From the NCBI RefSeq assembly GCF_037076465.1, contig NZ_AP028908.1, positions 2,046,001 to 2,110,000 on the forward strand: DNA of 64,000 bases, given 5' to 3'. Shown here in pieces: positions 1-10,664 of this stretch (positions within the stretch are counted from its first letter, which is position 1; each line of letters begins with the position of its first letter). Source of the stretch: Pectobacterium araliae (GTDB taxonomy: Bacteria > Pseudomonadota > Gammaproteobacteria > Enterobacterales > Enterobacteriaceae). The notes under the pieces were generated by a model, which was not told where the DNA came from, made no database searches, and saw nothing but the letters and a program-made list of their open reading frames with translations. The position numbers and the translations under genes were made by a program.

Positions 1-13
1 GTATCGTGTTCAT
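1..13 (-). CDS. 5' end of an unidentified gene running off the window
   Basis: On the minus strand an ATG at 13 reads M-N-T-I and leaves the window. An AGGAG Shine-Dalgarno lies at 23-19, 5 bases before it. It would be transcribed divergently from cutC. Only four codons are visible, so the product cannot be named. Confidence 0.35.
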
Positions 14-137
14 TGTGACTCCTGTCTCCTCACGACATGAATGTGAATGCCATAGTTATGACTTTACTCGGCGTGATGATTTGTCGATTTTCGATGATTA
101 AGAAAAATGGTCTGGGAGTTTATGTGGAGGAGTCACG

Positions 138-896
138 ATGACGAAACTGGAAGTATGCTGCTATAGCGTTGATTGTGCGATAACGGCAGCGCAGTCTGGG
201 GCCGACAGAATTGAACTCTGTGCAGGACAGCGAGAGGGGGGATTAACGCCATCCTATGGTACGCTGTGTGGTGCCCGCGAAAAGGTCGCGATCCCTGTTT
301 ACCCGATTGTACGTCCGAGAGGTGGCGATTTTTGCTACAGTCCGGCGGAGTTTGCGGCCATCAAATATGACATTGAGCAGATTGGCGAGATGGGATTCCC
401 CGGCGTTGTTGTCGGCGTTCTCAATGAGGAAGGGCACATCGATTTGCTCAAAATGCGCGAAATCATGGCGGTGGCTCAGGGAATGGCAGTCACCTTCCAT
501 CGTGCATTTGATATGTGTTTGAACCCTTATATTGCATTAGAACAACTTACCGATCTTGGCGTATCGCGCATATTGAGTTCTGGGCAGCAGCAGACAGCGG
601 AAAATGGATTACGTTTGTTACGTGAACTAACACAGGCTAGCCACGGTCCTATTATTATGGCGGGCTCCGGCGTGCGGTTGACTAACGTGCATAAATTTCA
701 GCAGGCCGGCATCCGGGAATTGCATAGTTCCGCAGGCCAGTGGACGCCATCACCTATGCGTTATCGCAAGATTGGTGTGTCGATGTGCTCTGAGACGGAA
801 TTAGATGAATTTAGCCAGTACTGTGTGGATGGTGATGTGGTGGCCGCCATGAAACGGGCGGTCAGCCCGGATAGTGAAATGCAGTACGTATCGTAA
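138..896 (+). CDS. cutC: CutC family protein
   Basis: 252-aa cytoplasmic TIM-barrel protein of the CutC family (E. coli CutC is about 248 aa). The family hallmark [10 protein letters not shown] is near residue 21, and the conserved [10 protein letters not shown] segment follows. ATG 138 is preceded by GGAGG at 126-130 with 7-base spacing, which fixes the start. CutC was named for copper tolerance, but its role in copper homeostasis is disputed in E. coli and its biochemical activity is not established. It is a single-gene unit closed by a strong terminator at 1007-1036. Confidence 0.93.
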   Translation: MTKLEVCCYSVDCAITAAQSGADRIELCAGQREGGLTPSYGTLCGAREKVAIPVYPIVRPRGGDFCYSPAEFAAIKYDIEQIGEMGFPGVVVGVLNEEGHIDLLKMREIMAVAQGMAVTFHRAFDMCLNPYIALEQLTDLGVSRILSSGQQQTAENGLRLLRELTQASHGPIIMAGSGVRLTNVHKFQQAGIRELHSSAGQWTPSPMRYRKIGVSMCSETELDEFSQYCVDGDVVAAMKRAVSPDSEMQYVS

Positions 897-1006
897 CCTA
901 AGGAATTTCGCAGCGTAGCAATAGAGAAGCCGCGTTGCTGTAGATGCCACATCGTTATATTTTGCCGCGCCCGCCGCATACCATTAAGGTTTGCATGGCA
1001 AGTACC

Positions 1007-1036
1007 AAGCCCCAGTGTGTTACTGGGGCTTTTTTT
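1007..1036 (+). terminator. Intrinsic terminator of cutC
   Basis: Perfect 10-bp stem AAGCCCCAGT / ACTGGGGCTT with a 5-base loop, followed by a run of T. It lies between convergent cutC and cmoB and may stop transcription from both sides. Confidence 0.9.
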
Positions 1037-1051
1037 GTCTAGCGCAGCGAT

Positions 1052-2817
<1,766 letters not shown>

Positions 2818-2831
2818 CTAGCAGAATACGC

Positions 2832-3061
2832 TATACCCGTCATACTTCAAGTTGTCTGTGCTCTGGTTGTGCTCGTTACTCGGCTCATCTATGAGCCTCG
2901 CCCCGTTGGAGCCGCTGCAAGCAGCGTTCAAATCTGCTCCCGGCAGATTTGTCACCCGAATCACTTACCAGTGTAAGCTCATCGGGACTCACTCACTCAC
3001 TCACTCACTCACTCACTCACTCGCTTGCCGTCTGCCTGAAACTCGAATTATTTAGGGTATA
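2832..3061. repeat. Dispersed repeat with inverted ends (copy A)
   Basis: The block starts TATACCCGTCATACTTCAAG and ends with AACTCGAATTATTTAGGGTA plus TA. The two ends are imperfect reverse complements of each other. A related copy is at 60172-60292 and a left-end fragment is at 9987-10008. Both full copies share an internal TCACTTAC..GTGTAAGCTC segment that can fold into a small hairpin. There is no coding capacity, so it resembles a MITE or intergenic repeat. Copy A is longer, partly through an ACTC array. Confidence 0.8.
2987..3022. repeat. (ACTC)9 tetranucleotide microsatellite
   Basis: Nine perfect tandem ACTC units (36 bp) inside repeat copy A, at the place where copy B has the unexpanded GGGATTCATGCGG. 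Perfect tetranucleotide arrays of this length are prone to slipped-strand length change. Confidence 0.95.
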
Positions 3062-3161
3062 TGATCTTCGTCTTCCACAGGGTGTGGACGCGGTTTTTGA
3101 TTCTCGGACGCCTACTGCCTATGCGCCCGAGAACAGCGGGTATCGTTTTTGTCTCACGGCA

Positions 3162-3557
3162 TCAATACAGCGTGAAAACCAGATCCCATGGAAGGTAGTA
3201 GAGATTTGCTACAATCATCAAAATGGTCGAGGCATAGGTTGCGGCCATACCTGAACGCCGCCAGCGAAATTCGCGATGCCGAAGGCCGTAGTAGTGAGCT
3301 AAGCGCCCGGCGATCAATAACATGCCGCAAAAATGGATCATGATGATAAGTGCGCCATTCATTTCCATCAGCACCAGCAAAATCACCGCAATCGGAATAT
3401 ATTCCACCGCATTGCCATGTACTCGGATTGCGGTTTGTAATTCATAAAATCCGCCGTCGCCATAGGCCACGCGATACTGCATTCTCAGTTTGAAAACATC
3501 AATAGACAGCTTTATCAACAAGATTGCGCCGAGCACGATATAGAGCGCACTTACCAT
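3162..3557 (-). CDS. yecN: MAPEG family inner-membrane protein YecN
   Basis: 131-aa membrane protein of the MAPEG family, the same length as E. coli YecN. Hydrophobic helices are near residues 1-18, 53-72, 75-92 and 103-125. The conserved segment LRMQYRVAYGDGGFYELQ follows the first helix. No substrate or enzymatic role has been assigned to bacterial YecN. It is on the same strand as cmoA but separated from it by repeat copy A. Confidence 0.93.
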   Translation of the reverse strand: MVSALYIVLGAILLIKLSIDVFKLRMQYRVAYGDGGFYELQTAIRVHGNAVEYIPIAVILLVLMEMNGALIIMIHFCGMLLIAGRLAHYYGLRHREFRWRRSGMAATYASTILMIVANLYYLPWDLVFTLY

Positions 3558-3711
3558 TTTTTACTCCGTGACCTAACCGAAAACGGCTTGCAGAATAATA
3601 GCTTTACCTGGCGCCCCTGTCGCCTGTAAAGCCCAATTTTTTTAGCGGAAATGGGTTACATTAAGAGAATATTTATAACTAAACGAACTAACACATTCCC
3701 TGTTTGCTGAA

Positions 3712-4523
3712 TCAAAAAAGCGTTGCTTGCCGCGGCCAATCCGGCTGCGGTGGCAATGTCGGGTCGATCTCGGTGAGTAATGGCCAGAGCTGTTGTGCCA
3801 GCGGTGGTGCATCACCAATATCCGGCGTGTGAATAAAGAAGAAGGGATTTGCCTCGGGCCACTGTGGCAGTTTATTGCGCCATGACTCAAACCAGCGTAG
3901 GTTTTCTTCCTGTGTTTCACTGCCGATAAAGCGGATCAGCGGTTGCGTGGCGGTCAACACGGCGTGTACTGGTACGCGCGGTTTTTTACGCTGGGCTTCA
4001 CGCATTGCAGCACTATCTGGTGTGGCATGGTGGACTGGGCGGCTGTCTAAAATCACGCGATTGACGCCGCGCTGCTGTAGCCCCTGATTGAGCGCACGCT
4101 CCTCATCACCTTTAGCAAAAAATAGCGGGTGACGCACTTCTACTCCGTAGCTAAATTCCTGCGGTAAGGCATCAAGAAAGCGCCACAACACGGGCAATTG
4201 TGCGGGGCCGAAGACGGCAGGGAGTTGTAGCCATAACTGTCCGATACGGTGCTCAATCGGCTCAAGGCATTGATAAAAAGGCCGATATCACAGTCACAGT
4301 TCTGCAAAGCGGCTTTATGACTGATCGCCGAGGGAAATTTGAAGCAAAAGCGGAAGTTGTCATGCGTCATATCACGCCAGCGTCCGACAATCTCGCGCGA
4401 AGGTAACGCATAAAAAGTGGTGTTACCTTCAACGCAGGTAAAATAACGGCTGTAGTCGGCAAGATCGTTTAATCCCAACCGACTCCAGGCGGGATGCTGC
4501 CATTGTGGTAATCCGATGTACAT
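3712..4523 (-). pseudogene. yecE: YecE (DUF72) gene with a frameshift
   Basis: The N-terminal half (from ATG 4523, MYIGLPQWQHP...) and the C-terminal half (through the stop at 3712) together match E. coli YecE over about 270 codons, but lie in different frames. The frames part at 4280-4283: the minus-strand string GATATCGGCCTTTTTATC needs one more base to continue as P-F-Y-Q-C-L-E-P-I-E-H-R-I-G. The total length of 812 bp is one short of 813. As read, translation stops about 30 residues after the shift point. The cause may be a real one-base deletion, a sequencing error, or slippage at the T5 run. DUF72 function is unknown. Confidence 0.88.
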
Positions 4524-4614
4524 CTACTGCACCATAATGTCATTGAGCTTCAATAGGATGTTTGCCATTATCGCGTAATTGACAGGGGAGCGCGAGTGAG
4601 TCGAGGGGAACCGT

Positions 4615-5832
4615 TTATAAAATCTCATCCGCCCACAGTGTTGCTTCCATTATCATGGTAAAGAAATTTTCTTCATCGATACCTAACTGATTTAAGAGGT
4701 GTTCAAGTTCTTCCCACTCTTGCTGTTCGTATTTAGCGATTAACGTCAGATAAATTGCCAGTTCGCCGGTGTTTTCTAATAAGCTTTGGTTAATTTTTTC
4801 GGATAATGCGATTTGTGAAAGCAGCAGCGGCATGGGGGAATCGAGTACGGCATCAAGCAGCGATAATAATCCGCATAGAAACGCTTCAGTGGTATCTTCC
4901 TTCACATTAAAGGAGGCATACAATAATTCAAAAAATCTGGCGCGGATTAAGCTGGTACGATAAAGCTCGCTGGGTTTATTTTCATTACTGCTGGTAATGC
5001 TAATTAATGAGACAAAACGTTTAAGTTCACGCTGCCCCAGCAGCATTGCCATCGAACGAAACGACATAGAGGTCGCGGTGATGCCAAAGCGGGTATGGTA
5101 TTTGATATTAGTAATATGGCGCATTAATTTATAGTAAAGCGACAGATCGGCACAGACCAACTCTTCGATCGTGGCATAGTTGATCTCAGGTTTGTTTACC
5201 TCTCGTAGTAACCTGATGGTATTGCTGGAGTTATTGACCAATTTTTTTGATTTAATCATTTCAGGACGACTGAAAAAATAGCCCTGGAACAGTGAAATGC
5301 CCAGCTTTTTACTTTGCAAATATTGCTCATGTGTTTCTACTTTTTCAGCCAGATAGATTAACTTGCGCTGCGCGGTTCGTTTGATGAAATTGTCAATATC
5401 ATCAAACCTTGATAAGGTTAAATCGAATTTGATGATATCAACGTAAGGTAAAAATCGATCCCACTCTGACCCCATCGAAAAGTCATCAAGTGCAATTCTG
5501 AAGCCCTTCCTTTTTAGCTTTTTTACGGCAGCAAAGAGATCATTATTCGGTATCGCATTTTCAAGGATTTCGATCACGACTTTTTCCTGTGGCAATACTT
5601 CGGCCTGGCCATCGATCAGCATCTGATGGGGAAAATTAATATAGTAAGGTTGTTCCACGACGGATTTTGTCAGTGGGTGGGTCAAAAATTGATCGGAAAT
5701 AAGCTGTGCGGTCGCAAACTCAGGGCTGACATCAGGAAATTTATTGGTGATGTCCATGCGAAAAAGTAGCTCGTAGGCAACGGTTTGTAGGTGTTGATTT
5801 AAAATAGGTTGACGGGCAACAAATGAATACAT
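4615..5832 (-). CDS. EAL-HDOD (YuxH-type) signalling protein
   Basis: 405-aa soluble protein. Residues 1-190 form an EAL-like domain and residues 200-390 an HDOD domain. Several phosphodiesterase positions survive (ELLFR, an Asn in YINFP, Glu in VIEILEN, ALDDF, IIKFD, QGYFFSRP). Loop 6 is altered to DDFSMG, and the usual EGVE is AEKVET, so cyclic-di-GMP hydrolysis is uncertain and binding may be more likely. No membrane segments or sensor domains are seen. It lies between yecE and aspS, where E. coli has the isochorismatase-like yecD. Target unknown. Confidence 0.85.
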   Translation of the reverse strand: MYSFVARQPILNQHLQTVAYELLFRMDITNKFPDVSPEFATAQLISDQFLTHPLTKSVVEQPYYINFPHQMLIDGQAEVLPQEKVVIEILENAIPNNDLFAAVKKLKRKGFRIALDDFSMGSEWDRFLPYVDIIKFDLTLSRFDDIDNFIKRTAQRKLIYLAEKVETHEQYLQSKKLGISLFQGYFFSRPEMIKSKKLVNNSSNTIRLLREVNKPEINYATIEELVCADLSLYYKLMRHITNIKYHTRFGITATSMSFRSMAMLLGQRELKRFVSLISITSSNENKPSELYRTSLIRARFFELLYASFNVKEDTTEAFLCGLLSLLDAVLDSPMPLLLSQIALSEKINQSLLENTGELAIYLTLIAKYEQQEWEELEHLLNQLGIDEENFFTMIMEATLWADEIL

Positions 5833-6165
5833 AGCGGTTCTCCATGTAAACCATACGCATTAGCCAATAATAGGAACGCGCTTTTTATTAAAATTTTTAT
5901 AAAAATAATGAGTTACTTATTAATTTTAGCAGGTTTTATTAAAAGGGAAGGCGGGTTTCCACAAATCCTCTTCCGGTGGCATTAGGGAAAAAGCGTCCTT
6001 TACTGAGAAGAGGTGTCATGTCAACCTCGCGGAGAAGTGATGGCTTTCGGGAGTCTGGGGCTGTGTTTTGCAACAACGCTATCCTGATTGGTGAACATTT
6101 CGTTAACCAGCAGAGAATTTTCGTAAAAAGAGTAGGCTCCTGCATCGCAGAGCGTTACCTTCATA

Positions 6166-6195
6166 CTTATCGTTCGCGCTATTATCCTTTATAAT
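6166..6195 (+). promoter_or_regulatory. Candidate aspS promoter in a 500-bp gene-free stretch
   Basis: A perfect -10 TATAAT is at 6190-6195, with only a weak -35 (CTTATC, 6166-6171). It lies 140 bp before aspS. The rest of 5833-6337 shows no convincing gene: short ORFs on both strands lack ribosome sites and recognisable sequence. Confidence 0.4.
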
Positions 6196-6337
6196 AGCCG
6201 CCTTTTTTCACCGAACAGTAACTCAGAAAAACCATACCGCGCAGCGAAAATGTCACGGTTTTTGCACTGTGATTTACTGTGAAAAGTAATCTACCGTGAA
6301 AACGTGTGAGCTGGCGGATGAGTAAAAGGACATCGTG

Positions 6338-8134
6338 ATGCGTACTAATTATTGCGGACAGTTGAATTCGTCCCATGTGGGCCAGGAAGTGACATTGTGC
6401 GGTTGGGTTAACCGCCGCCGCGATCTGGGTGGTTTGATTTTTATTGATATGCGTGACCGTGAAGGGCTGGTACAAGTGTTCTTTGACCCGGATCGTCAGG
6501 ACGCATTTCAACTGGCATCCGAGTTGCGTAACGAGTTCTGTATCCAACTTACCGGAGTGGTGCGCGCCCGTCCAGAAAGCCAAATCAACAAAGATATGGC
6601 GACAGGTGAAGTCGAGATTTTTGCCAACGCCCTGACGATCGTTAACCGTTCTGAAGCATTGCCGCTGGATTCCAACCAAACCAACACCGAAGAAGCGCGT
6701 CTCAAATTCCGCTATCTGGATTTGCGCCGTCCTGAAATGGCGCAGCGCCTGAAAACGCGTGCCCGTATCACCAGTTTTGTTCGCCGCTTTATGGACGACC
6801 ACGGCTTTCTGGATATCGAAACCCCGATGTTGACGAAAGCGACGCCGGAAGGCGCGCGTGACTATCTGGTGCCGAGCCGCGTGCATAAAGGCAAGTTTTA
6901 TGCGCTGCCGCAGTCTCCACAGCTATTTAAACAACTGCTGATGATGTCCGGTTTTGACCGCTACTATCAGATAGTCAAATGTTTCCGTGACGAAGACCTG
7001 CGCGCTGACAGACAACCTGAATTTACCCAGATCGATGTGGAAACCTCTTTCATGACTGCGCCACAGGTGCGTGACGTGATGGAGAAACTGGTGCGTGAAT
7101 TATGGCTTGACGTCAAAGGCGTCGATCTGGGTGATTTCCCGATCATGACGTTCGCAGAAGCCATGCGTCGTTTTGGTTCCGACAAGCCGGATCTGCGTAA
7201 CCCGCTGGAACTGGTCGACGTTGCCGATCTGGTTAAAGACATCGAGTTCAAAGTGTTCTCTGGCCCAGCAAACGATGCTAAAGGCCGCGTGGCTGCTATT
7301 CGCGTACCGGGCGGCGCACAGCTGAGCCGTAAGCAGATTGATGAATACGGCAAGTTTATTGAAATCTACGGTGCGAAAGGTTTGGCCTACATCAAGGTCA
7401 ACGAACGTGCCAAGGGATTGGAAGGCGTACAAAGTCCGGTAGCGAAGTTCCTGAGCGAAGACCTGTTGTCTGCACTGCTGGATCGTACTGCGGCGCAAGA
7501 TGGCGACATTCTGTTCTTTGGCGCGGACAGCGCGAAAGTAGTAACCGATGCGCTGGGCGCGTTGCGCCTCAAATTGGGTCGCGACCTAAGCCTGACGAAA
7601 GACAACAGTTGGGAGCCGCTGTGGGTAGTCGATTTCCCAATGTTTGAAGGCGATGGTGAAGGTGGCCTTGCCGCGATGCACCATCCGTTTACTGCTCCGC
7701 GCGACATGCTGCCTTCTGAGTTGGCCGCTAATCCAGTTTCGGCGATCGCCAACGCGTATGACATAGTGATCAATGGTTATGAAGTGGGTGGCGGTTCCGT
7801 GCGTATTCACAGTGGTGAAATGCAGCAAACGGTGTTCGGTATTCTGGGCATTACCGAGCAAGAACAGCGTGAGAAATTTGGCTTCCTGTTGGACGCGCTG
7901 AAATACGGGACACCGCCGCACGCGGGTCTGGCATTTGGTCTTGACCGTCTGGTGATGTTGCTGACGGGCACCGATAACATTCGTGACGTTATCGCCTTCC
8001 CTAAAACAACGGCGGCGGCGTGTCTGATGACGGAAGCGCCAAGCTTTGCCAACCCGACTTCGTTGGAAGAGCTTGCTATTGCGGTTGTTGTAAAAGGGAA
8101 AGCGGCTCAGGATGGAAAATCCGAGAACGAATAA
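6338..8134 (+). CDS. aspS: Aspartyl-tRNA synthetase
   Basis: 598-aa class IIb synthetase that charges tRNA-Asp with aspartate. An N-terminal OB-fold anticodon-binding domain (about residues 1-105) is followed by the class II catalytic core with motif 2 ([18 protein letters not shown]), the bacterial GAD insertion, and motif 3 ([13 protein letters not shown]). An in-frame GTG at 6335 precedes ATG 6338. The ATG is preferred because MRTNYCGQL aligns with E. coli MRTEYCGQL and AAAGGA lies 7 bases upstream. nudB follows directly. Confidence 0.98.
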   Translation: MRTNYCGQLNSSHVGQEVTLCGWVNRRRDLGGLIFIDMRDREGLVQVFFDPDRQDAFQLASELRNEFCIQLTGVVRARPESQINKDMATGEVEIFANALTIVNRSEALPLDSNQTNTEEARLKFRYLDLRRPEMAQRLKTRARITSFVRRFMDDHGFLDIETPMLTKATPEGARDYLVPSRVHKGKFYALPQSPQLFKQLLMMSGFDRYYQIVKCFRDEDLRADRQPEFTQIDVETSFMTAPQVRDVMEKLVRELWLDVKGVDLGDFPIMTFAEAMRRFGSDKPDLRNPLELVDVADLVKDIEFKVFSGPANDAKGRVAAIRVPGGAQLSRKQIDEYGKFIEIYGAKGLAYIKVNERAKGLEGVQSPVAKFLSEDLLSALLDRTAAQDGDILFFGADSAKVVTDALGALRLKLGRDLSLTKDNSWEPLWVVDFPMFEGDGEGGLAAMHHPFTAPRDMLPSELAANPVSAIANAYDIVINGYEVGGGSVRIHSGEMQQTVFGILGITEQEQREKFGFLLDALKYGTPPHAGLAFGLDRLVMLLTGTDNIRDVIAFPKTTAAACLMTEAPSFANPTSLEELAIAVVVKGKAAQDGKSENE

Positions 8135-8135
8135 G

Positions 8136-8579
8136 ATGGTATACAAGCGACCCGTTTCGGTGCTGGTGGTGATTTATGCCCGCGATACCGGGCGGGTGCT
8201 GATGCTGCAACGGCGTGACGATCCTGAATTCTGGCAATCCGTGACGGGGAGTATAGAAGAAGGGGAAAGTGCGCCGTATGCTGCACAGCGTGAAGTCAAA
8301 GAAGAAGTTAACATTGATATATCCGCTGAAGCGTTATCACTCTTTGACTGTCAGCGCTGTATTGAGTTTGAGCTATTTGCTCATTTGAGACGTCGCTATG
8401 CGCCAGGGGTCACGCACAATACCGAACATTGGTATTGTCTTGCGTTACCTGCTGAGCGCGAGGTGCAATTATCCGAGCACCTCGCTTACCAGTGGCTGGA
8501 CGTGCCCAATGCGGCACAGTTGACTAAGTCCTGGAGCAATCGGCAGGCGATTGAGGAATTTGTTATTTATCCGGCCTGA
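8136..8579 (+). CDS. nudB: Dihydroneopterin triphosphate diphosphatase NudB
   Basis: Nudix hydrolase that removes pyrophosphate from dihydroneopterin triphosphate in folate synthesis. The Nudix box G-S-I-E-E-G-E-(7)-REVKEEV is clear. I take ATG 8136 (MVYKRPVSV, 147 aa), just after the aspS stop and preceded by a weak GAG. An in-frame ATG at 8112 would give 155 aa and overlap aspS by 23 bp. E. coli NudB is 150 aa, so either is possible. Co-transcription with aspS and yebC is likely from the tight spacing. Confidence 0.93.
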   Translation: MVYKRPVSVLVVIYARDTGRVLMLQRRDDPEFWQSVTGSIEEGESAPYAAQREVKEEVNIDISAEALSLFDCQRCIEFELFAHLRRRYAPGVTHNTEHWYCLALPAEREVQLSEHLAYQWLDVPNAAQLTKSWSNRQAIEEFVIYPA

Positions 8580-8602
8580 ACAGGCTTTTTTCGGAGATTT
8601 TT

Positions 8603-9346
8603 ATGGCAGGTCATAGTAAGTGGGCTAACACAAAGCATCGTAAAGCAGCACAGGACGCTAAGCGCGGTAAAATCTTTACCAAGATTATCCGCGAACTGGT
8701 AACCGCAGCCCGTTTGGGCGGTGGCGATCCGGGTTCTAACCCACGTCTGCGCGCCGCGATCGATAAAGCACTGTCCAACAACATGACGCGCGATACGCTG
8801 AACCGCGCGATTGCCCGTGGTGTCGGCGGTGATGATGATGCCAACATGGAAACCATCATTTATGAAGGTTACGGCCCTGGCGGTACGGCTGTCATGGTGG
8901 AATGCCTGAGTGACAACCGTAACCGTACCGTTTCCGAAGTGCGCCATGCGTTTACCAAAACCGGCGGCAACTTGGGTACCGATGGTTCTGTGTCGTACCT
9001 CTTCACTAAGAAAGGCGTCATTTCTTATGCGCCAGGTCTGGATGAAGATGCGGTGATGGATGCAGCGTTGGAAGCCGGTGCTGATGATGTCGTGACGTAT
9101 GACGACGGTGCGATTGATGTCTTCACGCCGTGGGAAACGTTTGGTGATGTGAAGGATGCGTTGGATGCGGCTGGCCTGAAAGCAGAATCTGCGGAAGTGT
9201 CGATGATTCCGTCCACTAAGGCGGATATGGATGCAGAAACGGCACCGAAGCTGATGCGTCTGATCGACATGCTGGAAGACTGCGACGATGTTCAGGAGGT
9301 TTACCATAACGGTGAGATCTCCGATGAGGTGGCTGAACTGCTGTAA
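8603..9346 (+). CDS. yebC: YebC/TACO1 family protein
   Basis: 247-aa member of the YebC/TACO1 family (E. coli 246 aa), beginning with the signature [20 protein letters not shown]. Long annotated as a transcriptional regulator, the family is now linked to translation, helping ribosomes through difficult sequences such as polyproline. Which role dominates here cannot be told from sequence. A GGAG ribosome site is at 8592-8595. It sits between nudB and ruvC as in E. coli. Confidence 0.96.
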   Translation: MAGHSKWANTKHRKAAQDAKRGKIFTKIIRELVTAARLGGGDPGSNPRLRAAIDKALSNNMTRDTLNRAIARGVGGDDDANMETIIYEGYGPGGTAVMVECLSDNRNRTVSEVRHAFTKTGGNLGTDGSVSYLFTKKGVISYAPGLDEDAVMDAALEAGADDVVTYDDGAIDVFTPWETFGDVKDALDAAGLKAESAEVSMIPSTKADMDAETAPKLMRLIDMLEDCDDVQEVYHNGEISDEVAELL

Positions 9347-9426
9347 TGGCAGGTCGGTAATGCAACGTAGCAACAGCTATCCACACGGGCGAATCGGCGG
9401 AGCGGTATGATGATAATCGTAGCACC

Positions 9427-9948
9427 ATGACAATCATAGTCGGCATTGACCCCGGTTCGCGCGTGACGGGTTATGGCATTATCCGCCAGCAGGGGCGGCA
9501 TCTGACGTATCTCGGTAGCGGTTGCATTCGTACCGTGGTGGATGATATGCCTACACGGCTTAAGCTGATTTATGCGGGCGTCAGTGAAATCATTACGCAA
9601 TTTCGGCCAGATTGTATGGCGATTGAGCAGGTTTTTATGGCAAAAAACCCGGATTCGGCCTTGAAGCTGGGGCAGGCGCGCGGTGTGGCTATCGTCGCAG
9701 GCGTGAATCAGGATCTGCCTGTGTTTGAATACGCGGCACGGTTGGTCAAGCAAACCGTGGTGGGAACGGGCGCAGCGGATAAAAAGCAGGTGCAGCACAT
9801 GGTGCGCTCGCTGTTGAAACTGTCGGCCAGTCCGCAGGCGGATGCCGCAGATGCCTTGGCGATCGCCATTACACATTGCCACTTTAACCAGAACCTGCTG
9901 CGAACGGCGGCGGCAAAAGTTAACCCACTGGCAGGACGACTGCGTTGA
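9427..9948 (+). CDS. ruvC: Holliday junction endonuclease RuvC
   Basis: 173-aa dimeric resolvase, the same length as E. coli RuvC. It cleaves Holliday junctions bound by RuvAB. The acidic catalytic residues are visible: Asp in VGIDPGSRV near residue 8, Glu in AIEQVF near residue 67, and two Asp in [10 protein letters not shown] near 139-142. It ends at a strong hairpin terminator (9955-9981), so ruvC is grouped with yebC and separated from ruvAB, as in E. coli. Confidence 0.97.
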   Translation: MTIIVGIDPGSRVTGYGIIRQQGRHLTYLGSGCIRTVVDDMPTRLKLIYAGVSEIITQFRPDCMAIEQVFMAKNPDSALKLGQARGVAIVAGVNQDLPVFEYAARLVKQTVVGTGAADKKQVQHMVRSLLKLSASPQADAADALAIAITHCHFNQNLLRTAAAKVNPLAGRLR

Positions 9949-9954
9949 AACAGG

Positions 9955-9981
9955 AGGCTGGATATTCATCCAGCCTTTTTT
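9955..9981 (+). terminator. ruvC terminator overlapping the ruvAB operator
   Basis: Perfect 9-bp stem AGGCTGGAT / ATCCAGCCT with a 4-base loop and six T. It has the form of an intrinsic terminator, and the same bases contain the LexA site at 9958-9973. Confidence 0.85.
9958..9973. promoter_or_regulatory. LexA (SOS) operator for ruvAB
   Basis: CTGGATATTCATCCAG fits the LexA consensus CTG-N10-CAG and closely resembles the E. coli ruvA SOS box as I recall it. A -10-like TATACT at 9988-9993, 17 bp from a -35 region inside the box, would place the operator over the ruvAB promoter. Confidence 0.75.
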
Positions 9982-9986
9982 ATGTT

Positions 9987-10008
9987 ATATACTCGTCATA
10001 CTTCAAGC
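9987..10008. repeat. Partial left end of the dispersed repeat (copy C)
   Basis: ATACTCGTCATACTTCAAG matches the left terminus of copies A and B. No right end follows. Its first bases form the TATACT proposed as the ruvAB -10 element. Confidence 0.6.
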
Positions 10009-10039
10009 CATTCATTCCCTATGTAAAAGGAAGCGCAAC

Positions 10040-10657
10040 GTGATAGGTCGTCTCAGAGGCATTATTCTGGAAAAACAGCCGCCGCAGGTGCTGATAGAAG
10101 CTAACGGCGTGGGTTACGAAGTCCATATGCCGATGACGTGCTTTTACGAACTCCCTGAACTTAATCAGGAAGCGATTATCTTTACCCAGTTTGTTGTCCG
10201 CGAAGATGCACAACTGCTGTTCGGTTTTAATGATAAGCAGGAGAGGGCACTGTTCCGCGAACTGATTAAAGTGAACGGCGTTGGGCCGAAGCTGGCGCTG
10301 GCCATTCTTTCCGGCATGTCCGCGACACAATTTGTCAGCGCGGTTGAGCGTGAAGAGATCGGTGCGTTGGTTAAACTCCCAGGCGTTGGTAAGAAAACGG
10401 CAGAAAGGCTGGTGGTGGAAATGAAAGATCGCTTCAAGGGCTTGAGCGGCGATCTGTTTAATCCGGTCAGTGAGATTCCGCTGGCGTCGCCTGCTAGCGC
10501 AGACAGCCGTGTTGGCGAACCAGAAGCAGAAGCTGCTGCGGCACTGGTGGCGCTGGGCTATAAACCACAGGAAGCTAGCCGCATGATTTCCAAGATCGCG
10601 CGTCCTGATGCTGACTGTGAAACCCTGATTAGGGATGCACTGCGCGCAGCGCTGTGA
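10040..10657 (+). CDS. ruvA: Holliday junction branch migration protein RuvA
   Basis: 205-aa tetrameric junction-binding subunit (E. coli 203 aa) that targets RuvB to Holliday junctions. It has an N-terminal OB fold ([12 protein letters not shown]), two helix-hairpin-helix motifs ([13 protein letters not shown] and [15 protein letters not shown]), and a C-terminal RuvB-interacting domain after the linker near residues 140-160. The start is GTG at 10040 with AAGGAAG six bases upstream. ruvB begins 8 bp after the stop. Confidence 0.97.
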   Translation: MIGRLRGIILEKQPPQVLIEANGVGYEVHMPMTCFYELPELNQEAIIFTQFVVREDAQLLFGFNDKQERALFRELIKVNGVGPKLALAILSGMSATQFVSAVEREEIGALVKLPGVGKKTAERLVVEMKDRFKGLSGDLFNPVSEIPLASPASADSRVGEPEAEAAAALVALGYKPQEASRMISKIARPDADCETLIRDALRAAL

Positions 10658-10664
10658 GGTATTC

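Noticed and set aside
2987..3022. ACTC array as a CRISPR-like repeat
   Set aside because: Uniform 4-bp units without spacers; it is a microsatellite.
4270..4290. Programmed -1 frameshift in yecE
   Set aside because: There is no proper X-XXY-YYZ heptamer or downstream pseudoknot that I can see, and the family is normally encoded in one frame.
5833..6337. Remnant of yecD before aspS
   Set aside because: No frame in either strand resembles the isochorismatase-like family; short ORFs there look random.
6182..9969. Several 130-270 codon frames antisense to aspS, yebC and ruvC
   Set aside because: They oppose well-conserved genes, show low-complexity His/Arg/Thr-rich translations and lack start signals.
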